Positions 53,049 through 61,979 are shown, numbered from the stretch's first letter. The stretch: DNA of 64,000 bases from Poriferisodalis sp965262965 (GCF_965262965.1 NZ_OZ253573.1:2418001-2482000); one strand, 5' to 3'. Notes: generated by a model from the sequence alone, not told the origin. A program made the numbers and translations.

Positions 53049-53935
53049 CAGTCGTCTCCCGGCCGGAAGTTGGGCGTCTGCGACTGGTCACGCGTGGCGC
53101 GCTCGATCTGCTCTTCCTCTTCGAGCAGCCGCTCGAATTCGGGATCGGCCTCACGCAGCAACGGCACGGGCTCGTCGGGCACTTCGTCCGTCTCGGTCCG
53201 TTTGGCACCCGCCGACACGACCGACGCCGGCGGGGCGCCGTCACCGGACGTCAGGCCAGTGGCCATCGCTGCCTCGCGGTGAATGCGATCGTCGGCGGAG
53301 ACCTTGTACGGCAGGATGTCGCCCTTGTAAAGCCAGACCTTGACGCCGATGCGGCCCGCGGTGGTGCGAGCCTCGCGGAAGCCGTAGTCGATGTCGGCAC
53401 GCAAGGTGTGCAACGGCACGCGGCCCTCGCGGTACCACTCGGTGCGGGCCATTTCGGATCCGCCCAAGCGGCCCGAGCACTGCACGCGGATTCCCAGTGC
53501 GCCAGCCTTCTGTGCATTCTGGACGGCACGCTTCATCGCACGCCGGAAGGCCACACGGCCGGCGAGCTGATCGGCAATACCCTGAGCGATCAGCGCCGCT
53601 TCAAGCTCGGGCTGCTTGATCTCCTGGATATTGAGCTGGACCTTCGGATTGCCCGAAATCTTGCCGAGGCTGGTGCGCAGGCGGTCGGCCTCGCTGCCGC
53701 GGCGACCGATGACGATGCCGGGCCGGGCGGTGTGCACGTCGACCCGCAGACGATCGCGGGTGCGCTCGACCTCGATGCGGCTGATCGCTGCATGCGGCAG
53801 CTCGGTCCGCAAGAAATCGCGGATCTTCCAGTCCTCGATGAGATAGTCCTGATACTCCTTGTCGGCGTACCAGCGTGACTTCCAGTCCGTGGTGATTCCA
53901 AGGCGGAAGCCGTAGGGATTGACCTTCTGACCCAT
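53048..53935 (-). CDS. rpsC: 30S ribosomal protein S3
   Basis: mRNA entry-channel protein (295 residues): MGQKVNPYGFRLGITTDWKS, the KH domain GIVIGRRGSEADRLRTSLGK, and GIRVQCSGRLGGSEMARTEW. The C-terminal ~80 residues are an acidic extension beyond GVKVWLYKGDIL, as in other actinobacteria. Confidence 0.97.
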   Translation of the reverse strand: MGQKVNPYGFRLGITTDWKSRWYADKEYQDYLIEDWKIRDFLRTELPHAAISRIEVERTRDRLRVDVHTARPGIVIGRRGSEADRLRTSLGKISGNPKVQLNIQEIKQPELEAALIAQGIADQLAGRVAFRRAMKRAVQNAQKAGALGIRVQCSGRLGGSEMARTEWYREGRVPLHTLRADIDYGFREARTTAGRIGVKVWLYKGDILPYKVSADDRIHREAAMATGLTSGDGAPPASVVSAGAKRTETDEVPDEPVPLLREADPEFERLLEEEEQIERATRDQSQTPNFRPGDD

Positions 53936-53938
53936 GGC

Positions 53939-54598
53939 TCAGATTTCTTTCTCGGGGTCGACAGCGTCGGAGCCGGCGGCATCGGCCTCGCTTGAATCGC
54001 TGTCTTGGGCGCCCTCGGCAACCGCCTCGGCGTCGGTATCGGCGCCAGCTTCGATTTCTGTCTCGTCGACAGAGTCGTCGATCTCTGCTGTGTCGATCTC
54101 TGCTGTGTCGTCGGGCTCGTCGGCCTCTGCGGGTGCCTCGCCGCGGCTGGCGGCGACGCGAGCGGCACGGCTGACCGCACCGGTCGTTGCGCCGGACGCC
54201 GCGAGCCGGGCGTCGCGCATGGCGAGTTCGTCGGTGCTGAGCTGCGCCACCACGACAGTGATGTGGCAGGTCTGCTTGAGAATTCGGGTGGCTCGGCCAC
54301 GTGCCCGGGGGCGCCAGCGCTTCAGCACGGGACCTTCGTCCGCCCAGCATTCGGCCACGTAGAGCTCGTCGGGATCAAGCTGCTCGTTGTTGGAAGCGTT
54401 GGCGACAGCGCTCTCGAGCACCTTGGCCACCACTTCGGCTGCGCCGCGCTCACAGAATCGCAAGCGGTCGCGAGCCAGGCCCAAGTCCTCGTCGCGAATC
54501 AGGTTGAGCACCACGCGGGCCTTGGACGCCGAGAGCCGAGCGAACCGGTGGGTCGCCTTCGCTCCGGCGATGACGTCGAGGTCGATCAGGCCACTCAT
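53939..54598 (-). CDS. rplV: 50S ribosomal protein L22 with a long acidic tail
   Basis: The L22 core (residues ~1-118) lines the exit tunnel: FARLSASKARVVLNLIRDED, VANASNNEQLDPDELYVAEC, and the tunnel loop KRWRPRARGRATRILKQTCH. It is followed by ~100 residues rich in Asp, Glu, Ala and Ser (219 in total against the usual 110-130), including a duplicated DTAEI. The start overlaps rpsS by ATGA. Confidence 0.95.
   Translation of the reverse strand: MSGLIDLDVIAGAKATHRFARLSASKARVVLNLIRDEDLGLARDRLRFCERGAAEVVAKVLESAVANASNNEQLDPDELYVAECWADEGPVLKRWRPRARGRATRILKQTCHITVVVAQLSTDELAMRDARLAASGATTGAVSRAARVAASRGEAPAEADEPDDTAEIDTAEIDDSVDETEIEAGADTDAEAVAEGAQDSDSSEADAAGSDAVDPEKEI
54077..54110. repeat. 15-bp tandem repeat in the acidic tail of rplV
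   Basis: Two perfect copies of GTCGATCTCTGCTGT plus a partial third, encoding DTAEI twice. Confidence 0.88.
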
Positions 54599-54876
54599 CG
54601 CCGACGCCCGCCCCGCTCCTGGCCTGCATGAAACTTGAAGGTCCGGGTCGGCGCGAATTCGCCGAGCTTGTGGCCCACCATCGACTCGGTGACATAGACC
54701 GGCAGGTGCTTGCGGCCGTCATGGACCGCAATCGTGTGCCCGATCATCTCGGGGATGATCGTGGAGCGACGGCTCCACGTCTTGACGACCTTCTTCTCGC
54801 CGCTCTCGTTCAACGCATCCACCTTTGAGAGCAGGTGGTCGTCAACGAAGGCGCCCTTCTTGAGACTGCGCGGCAT
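54595..54876 (-). CDS. rpsS: 30S ribosomal protein S19
   Basis: Small-subunit head protein (93 residues): MPRSLKKGAFVDDHLLSKVD, then RRSTIIPEMIGHTIAVHDGR and VGHKLGEFAPTRTFKFH. ATG 54876 has GGAGGTAAAG upstream. The frame to 55023 is spurious. Confidence 0.97.
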   Translation of the reverse strand: MPRSLKKGAFVDDHLLSKVDALNESGEKKVVKTWSRRSTIIPEMIGHTIAVHDGRKHLPVYVTESMVGHKLGEFAPTRTFKFHAGQERGGRRR

Positions 54877-54880
54877 CGCT

Positions 54881-55717
54881 TTACCTCCGCGACCCGCGCG
54901 TGCGGCGACGGCGGAGAATGAGATCGTTGGACTTGCGGTTCTTGGAACGGGTGCGGCCCTCGGGCTTGCCCCACGGCGACACGGGGTGACGGCCACCGGA
55001 CGACTTGCCCTCGCCGCCACCAAGGGGGTGGTCGACGGGGTTCATCGCTACGCCGCGGGTCTGCGGGCGCACGCCCTTGTGACGGTTGCGCCCCGCCTTG
55101 CCGATCTTGACCAAGTCGGCCTCGGCATTGCCGACCGAGCCGACCGTTCCCCGGCAGTCGATGGGCACCCGGCGCATCTCGGTGGAAGGCAGCCGCAGCG
55201 TCGCGTACGCACCCTCTTTGGCGACCAGTTGCACGCTGGAGCCCGCGGCGCGAGCCATGCGCCCGCCGCCGCCGGGCTTCATCTCGACGTTGTGCACGGT
55301 GGTGCCGACGGGCACGTAGCGCAGCGGCAAGGCGTTGCCGACGCGTATCTCGGCGTTGGGGCCGTTCGACAGCTTGTCGCCGACCTCGATGCCCGCGGGA
55401 GCGAGGATGTAGCGCTTCTCGCCGTCGTGGTAGTGCAGCAGCGCGATGCGAGCGTTGCGGTTGGGGTCGTATTCGATGCTCGCGACCGTGGCGGGTACGC
55501 CGTCCTTGTTGCGACGGAAGTCGATCACCCGGTACCGCTGCTTGTGGCCGCCGCCACGGTGACGAGCTGTCTTGCGGCCGTCATTGTTGCGACCGCCGGT
55601 GGAGTGCTGCTTGGCGATGAGCGAGCGCTCCGGCTTGGTCGCAGTGATGTCCGCGAAGTCCGAGACCGTCTGGAAACGGCGACCGGGACTGGTCGGCTTG
55701 CGTGTACGAATACCCAT
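54881..55717 (-). CDS. rplB: 50S ribosomal protein L2
   Basis: Peptidyl-transferase-centre protein (278 residues): MGIRTRKPTSPGRRFQTVSD, GRNNDGRKTARHRGGGHKQR, and the invariant His region GVAMNPVDHPLGGGEGKSSG. Start ATG 55717. Confidence 0.98.
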   Translation of the reverse strand: MGIRTRKPTSPGRRFQTVSDFADITATKPERSLIAKQHSTGGRNNDGRKTARHRGGGHKQRYRVIDFRRNKDGVPATVASIEYDPNRNARIALLHYHDGEKRYILAPAGIEVGDKLSNGPNAEIRVGNALPLRYVPVGTTVHNVEMKPGGGGRMARAAGSSVQLVAKEGAYATLRLPSTEMRRVPIDCRGTVGSVGNAEADLVKIGKAGRNRHKGVRPQTRGVAMNPVDHPLGGGEGKSSGGRHPVSPWGKPEGRTRSKNRKSNDLILRRRRTRGSRR

Positions 55718-55728
55718 GACGCCGTGCC

Positions 55729-56019
55729 TTAGGAATTGAAGATCTGGATCGAGTCGCCCTCGACGAGGGTGACGATGGCCCGCTTGGTATCCGGCCGTTT
55801 GCCGATGGTGTTGTTGCGCCGGTTGCGGCGGGCCTTGCCCTTGCGGTTCAGTGTGTTGACGTTGGCCACCTTCACATCGAAGATCGCCTCGACGGCCTGG
55901 CGGATCTCGGGCTTGCTGGCCGAGGGATGCACGCGGAACACGTACACGCCGTCCTCGAGGAAGTCGTAGGACTTCTCCGAGATCACCGGAGCGATCAGCA
56001 CGTCGCGCGGATCCTTCAT
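55729..56019 (-). CDS. rplW: 50S ribosomal protein L23
   Basis: Exit-tunnel protein docking trigger factor and SRP (96 residues): DVLIAPVISEKSYDFLEDGV, FRVHPSASKPEIRQAVEAIF, and VNTLNRKGKARRNRRNNTIG. Start ATG 56019 overlaps the rplD stop. Confidence 0.96.
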   Translation of the reverse strand: MKDPRDVLIAPVISEKSYDFLEDGVYVFRVHPSASKPEIRQAVEAIFDVKVANVNTLNRKGKARRNRRNNTIGKRPDTKRAIVTLVEGDSIQIFNS

Positions 56020-56675
56020 TGGCTCGCTGTCCCTGTCGTCGGTTCGCTGGTTGCAGGCTCGCTGGTGGGCAGCGTGCCACGGGTGAAGACCAGCCAATCC
56101 GAGCGGAGGATGTCGTAGGCGTTCAGCTCCGACGGCTTCATCGAGCGCACGGACCGCAGATTCCGGAAGCTGCGGTCGGCGCTCTGGTCGGCGGTTCCGC
56201 CGTCCAGAACAAGCAAGACCTGCCCCTCGAGGGACAGGTTCTCCATTGCTGCGACGGCGTCCTTAGTGCGGGGCTGGCCAAAGCGCCACTCGTCGACGAC
56301 CATGATGCGTTCGCTGCGCGCCCGGTCGCTCAATGCGGAATGCAGGGCGAGACGCACGGTCTTGCGGTTCACCTTCTGGCGGTAGCTGCGCGGCTTCGGG
56401 CCGTGTGCCACGCCGCCGCCGGTGAACTGGGGTGCGCGGATCGAGCCCGCTCGGGCCCGACCGGTGCCTTTCTGTCGCCAGGGCTTGGCGCCGCCACCAC
56501 GCACTTCAGCGCGAGTGAGAGTGCTGTGGCTGCCGCTGCGGCGTGCGGCGAGCTGGGCCGTGACGGCTTGATGCAAGGCAGCCATATTCGGCTCGATGCC
56601 GAAGATTGCCTCGTCGAGCTCGACCGTGCCTGCGGTGCCGCCGTCGGGGGTTCGAACATCGAGTGTGAGCGCCAT
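56016..56675 (-). CDS. rplD: 50S ribosomal protein L4
   Basis: Tunnel-constriction protein (219 residues): RRSGSHSTLTRAEVRGGGAK, PWRQKGTGRARAGSIRAPQF, and LNAYDILRSDWLVFTRGTL near the end. In E. coli L4 represses the S10 operon; whether it does so here is unknown. The C-terminal TSEP/TSEPTTGT tail is low complexity. Confidence 0.96.
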   Translation of the reverse strand: MALTLDVRTPDGGTAGTVELDEAIFGIEPNMAALHQAVTAQLAARRSGSHSTLTRAEVRGGGAKPWRQKGTGRARAGSIRAPQFTGGGVAHGPKPRSYRQKVNRKTVRLALHSALSDRARSERIMVVDEWRFGQPRTKDAVAAMENLSLEGQVLLVLDGGTADQSADRSFRNLRSVRSMKPSELNAYDILRSDWLVFTRGTLPTSEPATSEPTTGTASQ

Positions 56676-56685
56676 CACGGTCCCC

Positions 56686-57360
56686 TTAGGCCTTCGCCGA
56701 CACGGTGCTCGCCGATGCGTCCAGTGGCGCTTTGACAGCGTTGCGGACAATGACGGTTCCGCCCTTTGGGCCGGGAACCGAGCCGCGCACCAACAGCAGG
56801 CCACGCTCGGCGTCAGCTTCGACCACGAACAGATTGAGCGTCGTCACCCTTTCGCTGCCCATGCGGCCCGGCATGCGCGTGCCCTTGAATACCCGCGACG
56901 GTGTCGCGCACGCACCGATGGCGCCAGGAGCCCGGTGGACCCGGTGAGCACCGTGGCTGGCACGCTGACCCGAGAAATTGTGCCGCTTCATGACGCCGGC
57001 GAAGCCCTTGCCCTTCGATGTGGCCGTGACGTCAACCAGCTCGCCGGCGGCGAAGAGGTCGGCCGCCAGCTCGGCACCGAGCGTCATCTCGCTGACGTCG
57101 TCAAGTCGTAGCTCGACCAGGCGCTCGCCCGGCGCAACTCCGGCGCGGTCGTAGTGGCCTGCGGTGGGTCGATTCAGCTTGCGAGGCTCGCGATCGCCAT
57201 GCGTCACCTGCACTGCTGTGTAGCCGTCACGCTCGGTCGTGCGAATCTGGGTGACTCGGCATGGATCCACGCGCAGCACGGTGACCGGGACGACCCGGTT
57301 CTCGTCATCCCAGAGCTGCGTCATGCCGACTTTCGTCGCGACGAGCGCCTTGTTCGCCAT
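56686..57360 (-). CDS. rplC: 50S ribosomal protein L3
   Basis: Early-assembly protein near the peptidyl transferase centre (224 residues): MANKALVATKVGMTQLWDDE, TATSKGKGFAGVMKRHNFSG, and RMPGRMGSERVTTLNLFVVE. It is the first gene of the S10 cluster here; rpsJ, which normally precedes it, is absent. Start ATG 57360. Confidence 0.97.
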   Translation of the reverse strand: MANKALVATKVGMTQLWDDENRVVPVTVLRVDPCRVTQIRTTERDGYTAVQVTHGDREPRKLNRPTAGHYDRAGVAPGERLVELRLDDVSEMTLGAELAADLFAAGELVDVTATSKGKGFAGVMKRHNFSGQRASHGAHRVHRAPGAIGACATPSRVFKGTRMPGRMGSERVTTLNLFVVEADAERGLLLVRGSVPGPKGGTVIVRNAVKAPLDASASTVSAKA

Positions 57361-57393
57361 CTCAGCGTCTCTCTCGTGCCTTCGTAGATGCCT

Positions 57394-57446
57394 GTCCGCC
57401 CTGCCGGGCGGCACTCTGGTTGCGGGTCCGCCCTGCCGGGCGGCAC
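57394..57446. promoter_or_regulatory. Two identical tandem hairpins in the rplC leader
   Basis: CCGCCC-TGCC-GGGCGG occurs at 57396-57411 and again at 57428-57443, 32 bp apart, within a near-identical repeated sequence. They lie 36 and 68 bp upstream of rplC and would sit in the 5' leader of the S10 transcript. They could be attenuator-like structures, or terminators of a lost upstream gene. The rest of 57361-57625 holds nothing I can name. Confidence 0.6.
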
Positions 57447-57625
57447 GTAAACGCTCCGCACGGCACAGCCGGCGGAGCGATTCTCTGGTTGTGCCGACCG
57501 GTTCCGTGTGCCCGTCGCCTCGTGGCCTTAAGCACCCGGCCTGGCCGGACTTCGGTTCGGCGCAGGAACTCCCGCACCGCGAATGAAGCAGCCTACCGAG
57601 GGTCCCCCATCTCCCCAACCCTCAA

Positions 57626-58009
57626 GTGTCAGCGGGATTCAGCCCCAAGCACGGGCTTGTTCACCTGCGTGCGCTACCTCAGGCCGCCGAGTACGGCGGG
57701 GTACGTCAGCAAACGGCTGCGAGGCCGAACATAGCGGGTGTCGACGTGCTGTTGGCGCTGCACCTTGCGCTCGGGGCCCGCGACGACCGATACGACGTGG
57801 CTGTCGTTGTATCAGCCGACAGCGATCTGCTGCCTGCCATCGAGGAGGCCGTCAGGTTGGGCAAGCGAGTCGAGACCGCCACGTGGTGGACTCCGCCGCT
57901 GCCGCGCCGGGCACGACGCATTCCCAACCGTGCGCTGTGGAATCACTACCTTGGCGTGTCGGACTTCCAAGCAGTACGCGACGACACCGACTATTTGATG
58001 GCTCCCTGA
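57626..58009 (+). pseudogene. NYN-domain protein fragment
   Basis: The frame contains the second half of a NYN/PIN-like nuclease domain: GVDVLLALHLALGARDDRYD, then VAVVVSADSDLLPAIEEAVR and LGKRVETATW. The S-A-D-S-D-L acidic motif is intact. The N-terminal strand with the first catalytic Asp is not visible; upstream residues (MSAGFSPKHGL...) look unlike the family. Probably a 5'-truncated gene. Its TGA is immediately followed, in the same frame, by the recombinase remnant. Confidence 0.5.
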
Positions 58010-58921
58010 CGTCCGCGGTGCCAGCCCATAGATGGAGGCGGCGAGGACTTATCGCCCAACACCATCCGTGCCTACGTCGCTGACGGCCGTGCCCTTGCGC
58101 AGTTCCTGGGGCCGGGAGCCTCAGTGGCTGAACTTGGCCCGCCAGTTCTCGAGGGCTTCGCTGATCACCTATTGGCTTCCGGTCTCAAGCGCAGTTCGGC
58201 TCGAAGGCGCATCGCAGGGGTCCGCAAGCTCTGCGCGTGGCTCACCACTGAAGGATTACTCGACTCCAATCCGTCCGCCGGCTGCGGTGTCAAGCCAGCC
58301 CGGGAACGTACGCTGCCGAAGGCGCTCTCGCCACACGTCACCGCCCGGCTGCTGATGTATCTCAAAGCCCGGTGCGAGGCGTCCTGCAGCGACGCAAGCA
58401 CATAGTGCCATCCGGCCACAACCACTTACCTTGCGGTTGCGCTCATGGTCGCCACCGGCCTACGCGGTGGCGAACTGGTGGGCCTCACGGTGGGTGACTT
58501 CGATCTTGCCGAGGGGTCCATCCGTGTGCTCGGCAAGGGCAGGCGTGAACGAGTGGTCTACCTCCCGCCTGGGCAACTGCTGTCGTGCTTCAACCAGTAC
58601 CTGTCCCAAGGGGACACAGAGTTCGACGACCCGCTGCTGATCAACCGCTCCGGCCGACCACTCACGACTGCTGCCCTACGGGACCGTATCGGCCGAGCAG
58701 CGCGACAAGCTGGTATCCAGCGACGTGTCACTCCTCACATGCTGCGACACACATGCGCCACGCACCTGCTGGATGCCGACGTTGACATTCGTATCGTCCA
58801 ACGTCTTCTCGGGCACGCCAGTATCGCCACCACCGAGATCTACACGCATGTGTCTGATACGTCACTCCGACGCGCCGTGTGTCAAGCCGACATCGTCGGA
58901 GCCATCCTGAGGCCGCGATAA
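58010..58921 (+). pseudogene. Tyrosine recombinase (XerC/D-like), interrupted by an in-frame TAG
   Basis: Read through, one continuous frame encodes a phage-integrase-type recombinase. The core-binding domain is LSPNTIRAYVADGRALAQFL and LERF-like VLEGFADHLLASGLKRSSAR. The catalytic domain follows with Arg in TGLRGGEL, Lys in LGKGRRERVV, His-x-x-Arg in HMLRHTCATHLL, His in RLLGHASIATT and the nucleophile Tyr in EIYTHVSD. A TAG at 58403-58405 separates the two domains, and no start codon precedes the core-binding domain before GTG 58124. The catalytic half could still start at ATG 58445. All catalytic residues survive, so inactivation looks recent. Confidence 0.8.
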
Positions 58922-59259
58922 CTCTCAGTTATCGCGTGGAGTTGTTGGCATCGTGCCAGATTAGAGGCATTCCACTCGATGCATGCATGTATTCGTGCCA
59001 GGAGATGACGCGAGATGGGGTTTGCATTCCCCGTATCCCGACATCTCGGCCGGTCGCACCGGCGTGAACGTCTGTGGCATCGGGACCACGGTGGCCGGTT
59101 CGCTCTTGGCTGCCCATTCGGCAACGCACGCCCGTCGATCTGGTCCAACGGTTGGGTTAGACGAGCGGTGGGCGGCTTCGCGCACTCGTGCTCAGTGAGG
59201 CACTCGCCGGTGCCGATCCGCTTCGTTCTGGCTGACAGCTCCCGATAATCCCGGTCTAT
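58922..59259. other. Non-coding stretch downstream of the recombinase remnant
   Basis: About 340 bp with no frame that looks like a protein on either strand. The short minus-strand frames here are Arg/His-rich and unlike any family. No att-like repeat was identified by eye. Confidence 0.5.
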
Positions 59260-59990
59260 ATGGCCGCATCCGACCCCGTAGCGGCTCAGCGTGCCGCCAG
59301 TGCGATCCTTGACGAATGCGGCGGCACGGTGCTGCCTTTCGGCTCGTTGCTGCGGGGCGAGGCCAGCGGCACGAGCGACGTCGACTTGGTGGCCATCTAC
59401 GACGATCTCGACTACGACGAACGGTGGAAACGGCGCTACGCCCTCACGTCTCGAGTCCGAGTGGCCGCTGGTGCATTGTCGACGTATACGTCACCGACGT
59501 TCCGGAGTGGGCCGTGTGCACCACCAGGATGCCGTGCGCACTCGAGGCCCGCATAGCTGGCTACGCAGTCGAGTTAGCTGACGTTGGCGCTCACGTCGGA
59601 ATCGACCGGATCAAGGAGATCGGATCGCCCGCAGACCCTGCCGCAGAGCTGGCAAGTCGCGTCACGGACGTGTCCGACTGCGTAGCGCACCTCACGACCA
59701 ACCTTCGCTCTGTCGTCGACGAAGCCGATGCCGCAGCGGACGGCTATGGCACCGTCGCAGAGAAGTCCTCGACCGCCCCATCCGCCGCCCGAGTCAAGGC
59801 GACATCAACCGCCCCAGCATGGTTGCGCAGGGTCGCGCTATCGGACTGTCTTCACTTCGAGCTGGAGGCCGTCGTGTCGTTGGATGCAGCTGATGACCTC
59901 GAACAGGTTGCGCGCGTGGGGGTTACCGCTCGGGCTCAACATGCGCATGAGGCTCTTGGGCTGCTTGTGTGTCAGTTCGCCGAGTTCTGA
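59260..59990 (+). pseudogene. Nucleotidyltransferase-domain protein, frameshifted
   Basis: The 5' part (from ATG 59260) has a Pol-beta-type nucleotidyltransferase motif: FGSLLRGEASGTSDVDLVAI, with G-S-x(9)-S-D-x-D-x-x, followed by YDDLDYDERWKRRYALTSRV. Near 59470-59485 the similarity moves to another frame: VDVYVTDVPEWAVCTTRMPC, ALEARIAGYAVELADVG, KEIGSPADPAAELASRVTDV. One indel would rejoin the two. The second frame stays open to 59990 but its last part is antisense to the antitoxin gene and unlikely to be real. Confidence 0.6.
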
Positions 59991-60155
59991 AAAGCCAATC
60001 GTCGCGTTGATGTAGTCGCGAAGCACGAGCTTGCCGGTGTCGATGTCTCCGGCGAGCATGCAGTCGAGGCCCTCCGTTAGCAGTCGCACGCGGAACTCGG
60101 GGTCACGCTGAACGCGGGCCTGCACCGTCTCTTTGAAGTCTCGGGTCAGTGCCAT
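59838..60155 (-). CDS. Orphan HTH antitoxin (addiction-module antidote, COG3636-like)
   Basis: A 105-residue DNA-binding antitoxin: MALTRDFKETVQARVQRDPE, LRDYINATIGFSELGELTHK, then the recognition segment QPKSLMRMLSPSGNPHARNL and C-terminal HDGLQLEVKTV. The R-M-L-S-P-x-G-N-P motif is characteristic of the antidotes paired with RelE/HigB-type toxins. ATG 60155 is preceded by GGAGGGG. No toxin gene is adjacent on either side, so it is an orphan. The inverted repeat 36 bp upstream is a probable autoregulatory operator. Confidence 0.8.
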   Translation of the reverse strand: MALTRDFKETVQARVQRDPEFRVRLLTEGLDCMLAGDIDTGKLVLRDYINATIGFSELGELTHKQPKSLMRMLSPSGNPHARNLFEVISCIQRHDGLQLEVKTVR

Positions 60156-60190
60156 CTCAATCCCCTCCGTCCTTGCCGCGAATAGCTTGA

Positions 60191-60210
60191 TGGTAACACT
60201 CATGTTACCA
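60191..60210. promoter_or_regulatory. Operator candidate of the orphan antitoxin
   Basis: TGGTAAC, six bases, GTTACCA is a perfect 7-bp inverted repeat in an AT-rich patch, 36 bp upstream of the antitoxin start. This is where antitoxin autoregulators usually bind. The rest of 60156-60484 shows no gene. Confidence 0.65.
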
Positions 60211-60484
60211 ATATGCAAGTTTGGGCAAACGAGTCCCGCGACTTCCACGGCATGTGCGTCAGTCAGGAGGTACCTGCCATCAGTGGATGCCTCTTCACCC
60301 ATCATTGTGGTGAATTTCCTATGCAATGTCAGCGGCGAAACGTCACACACTTGCGGTCCGGCTGATGAGAACGGCGGATCTTGCCGGGGTCGTACAGTTC
60401 GAGCGGGCCGGGGCTGGGACGGCCCCTCGGGAGGACAGGTCGCCGCGTCAGCCGTTAGCGATGCACTGATTCTGGAGTGAGGCC

Positions 60485-61979
60485 TTGGACCCACTGTTCG
60501 ACGCTGCGAGAGTGAAGCGGCTGGCTGGGCCACGTTCGTATGAGCGCGGTGTGGGCTACTTGCACGATCGCCGGGTCCAAACGCCGGTCGAGCGCGACGA
60601 ACGGATCCGGACGATGGTGCGAGGCACGGTGCCCTACATCGTGGAGCTGTGGACCGACAATGGCGAACCCCGCTGGTCGTGTACTTGCCCTGCGGCGAAG
60701 GATGGCTCTTTCTGCAAGCACTGCGTGGCAACGGCGTTGACACTGCTTCCCCGCAGCAGTGAACCCGGAGTCCGACAGGAGCGGGCGTCCACTGGACGCG
60801 GCTCACAAAAGGGCGGATCGGCACCAGTGCTAGCGCGCCCAAGTTCAGCGTCTGGGTGCGGCGCATCGACCGTGCCTTCTTCGCTCACGGCGAGTTCGTG
60901 AGCTACTACGAAGCCGAGGCCTGGGCAGACGGCATCCACGTCATGATCGAGAGTCTCGAGAACCTGTGCGACGCCGGTCACCCCGATGCCGTCGCCGAAC
61001 TCGCAGAGCACGTCTTCAGCTGCGCCGACGAGGCCATGAACTATGTGGACGACTCCGACGGGCACCTGACCCGCATCATCGATCGGCTCTCCGATTTGCA
61101 TCTTCGATCATGCCGGGAGGGAACGGCCGATCCTGTCGAGCTCGCAGCGCGCTTGGGGAAGCTGGAACTGAGTTCGGAACTGGACGGGTTCCACCGAGCG
61201 GCCGCTAGCTATGTGGACGTGCTGGGCGAGGCCGGGCTGGCCGAGTACCGCCGCCTGCTCGAACCTCAGTGGCGCAAGATCAAGCCGACGGACGATCCGT
61301 ACGGTGCCGCATTCGCTATTCGCCAGGCAATGGTGGGATGGGCACTCGCCACCGGCGACCCTGATGCGCTCATCGACGTACACAGCTGGGACGAGCCGAG
61401 TCCTCAGGACGTCCTGGAGATCGCTACCGCACTCGAAGCAGCCGGTCGATCCGACGAGGCGATCTCGTGGGCGCAGCGCTGCATCGCCGAGAATTGGAGC
61501 CGAACGCGTCAAACGGACGAACTGCGCGAGTTCCTCAGCCGGCGGCTGGACGCACGCCACGACCACCATCAGATTGGCCGCCGTCGGCCTGCAACAGCCC
61601 ACCCACGCCCGCAAGGCCCCCAGTGCCTCACGCTGCGACAGTGCTCGTGGAGATATTGCTCTTCGAAGGGCACAGCGGCGCAGCGTGGGATGCAGCAGCC
61701 GAATTCGGCTGCGGACCGGCGCTGAGACTCACACTCGCCCGTGTCCGCGAGCAGACACACCCACTCGACGCAATCGCCGTCTACGAAGCAGAAGCGCTGT
61801 CGATCATCGGACTCAAACGACCGGACCTCTATCGCGGTGCCGTTGACCTCATGGAGCGCATTCGCCGCCTAGCCAACTCCGCTGGTGAGCCCGAGCGCTT
61901 CGTGACTCTCTTGGAACAGGTCCGTGCCGAGCACAAGCTGAAGCGCCGGCTCATGGCTGATGTCGACGAACAAGACTAG
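60485..61979 (+). pseudogene. SWIM zinc-finger family protein, broken by two frameshifts
   Basis: Three frames together resemble one long actinobacterial SWIM-domain protein. Frame one (to ~60770) has SYERGVGYLHDRRV and the SWIM motif CTCPAAKDGSFCKHCVA, a C-x-C...C-x-H zinc site. Frame two (~60840-61560) has VRRIDRAFFAHGEFVSYYEA, DDSDGHLTRIIDRLSDLHLR and LGEAGLAEYRRLLEPQW. Frame three (~61600-61979) has TVLVEILLFEGHSGAAWDAA and EHKLKRRLMADVDEQD. Frame changes fall near 60770-60840 and 61550-61600. Function of the family is unknown; zinc-dependent nucleic-acid binding is likely. Confidence 0.75.

Noticed and set aside
58403..58405. Amber recoding (for example pyrrolysine) in the recombinase
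   Set aside because: The frame also lacks a start for its first domain and the neighbouring genes are decayed, so a nonsense mutation is the simpler explanation.
58922..59259. Short minus-strand frames that might be a toxin or antitoxin
   Set aside because: Arg/His-rich translations with no family pattern, and no ribosome site worth noting.
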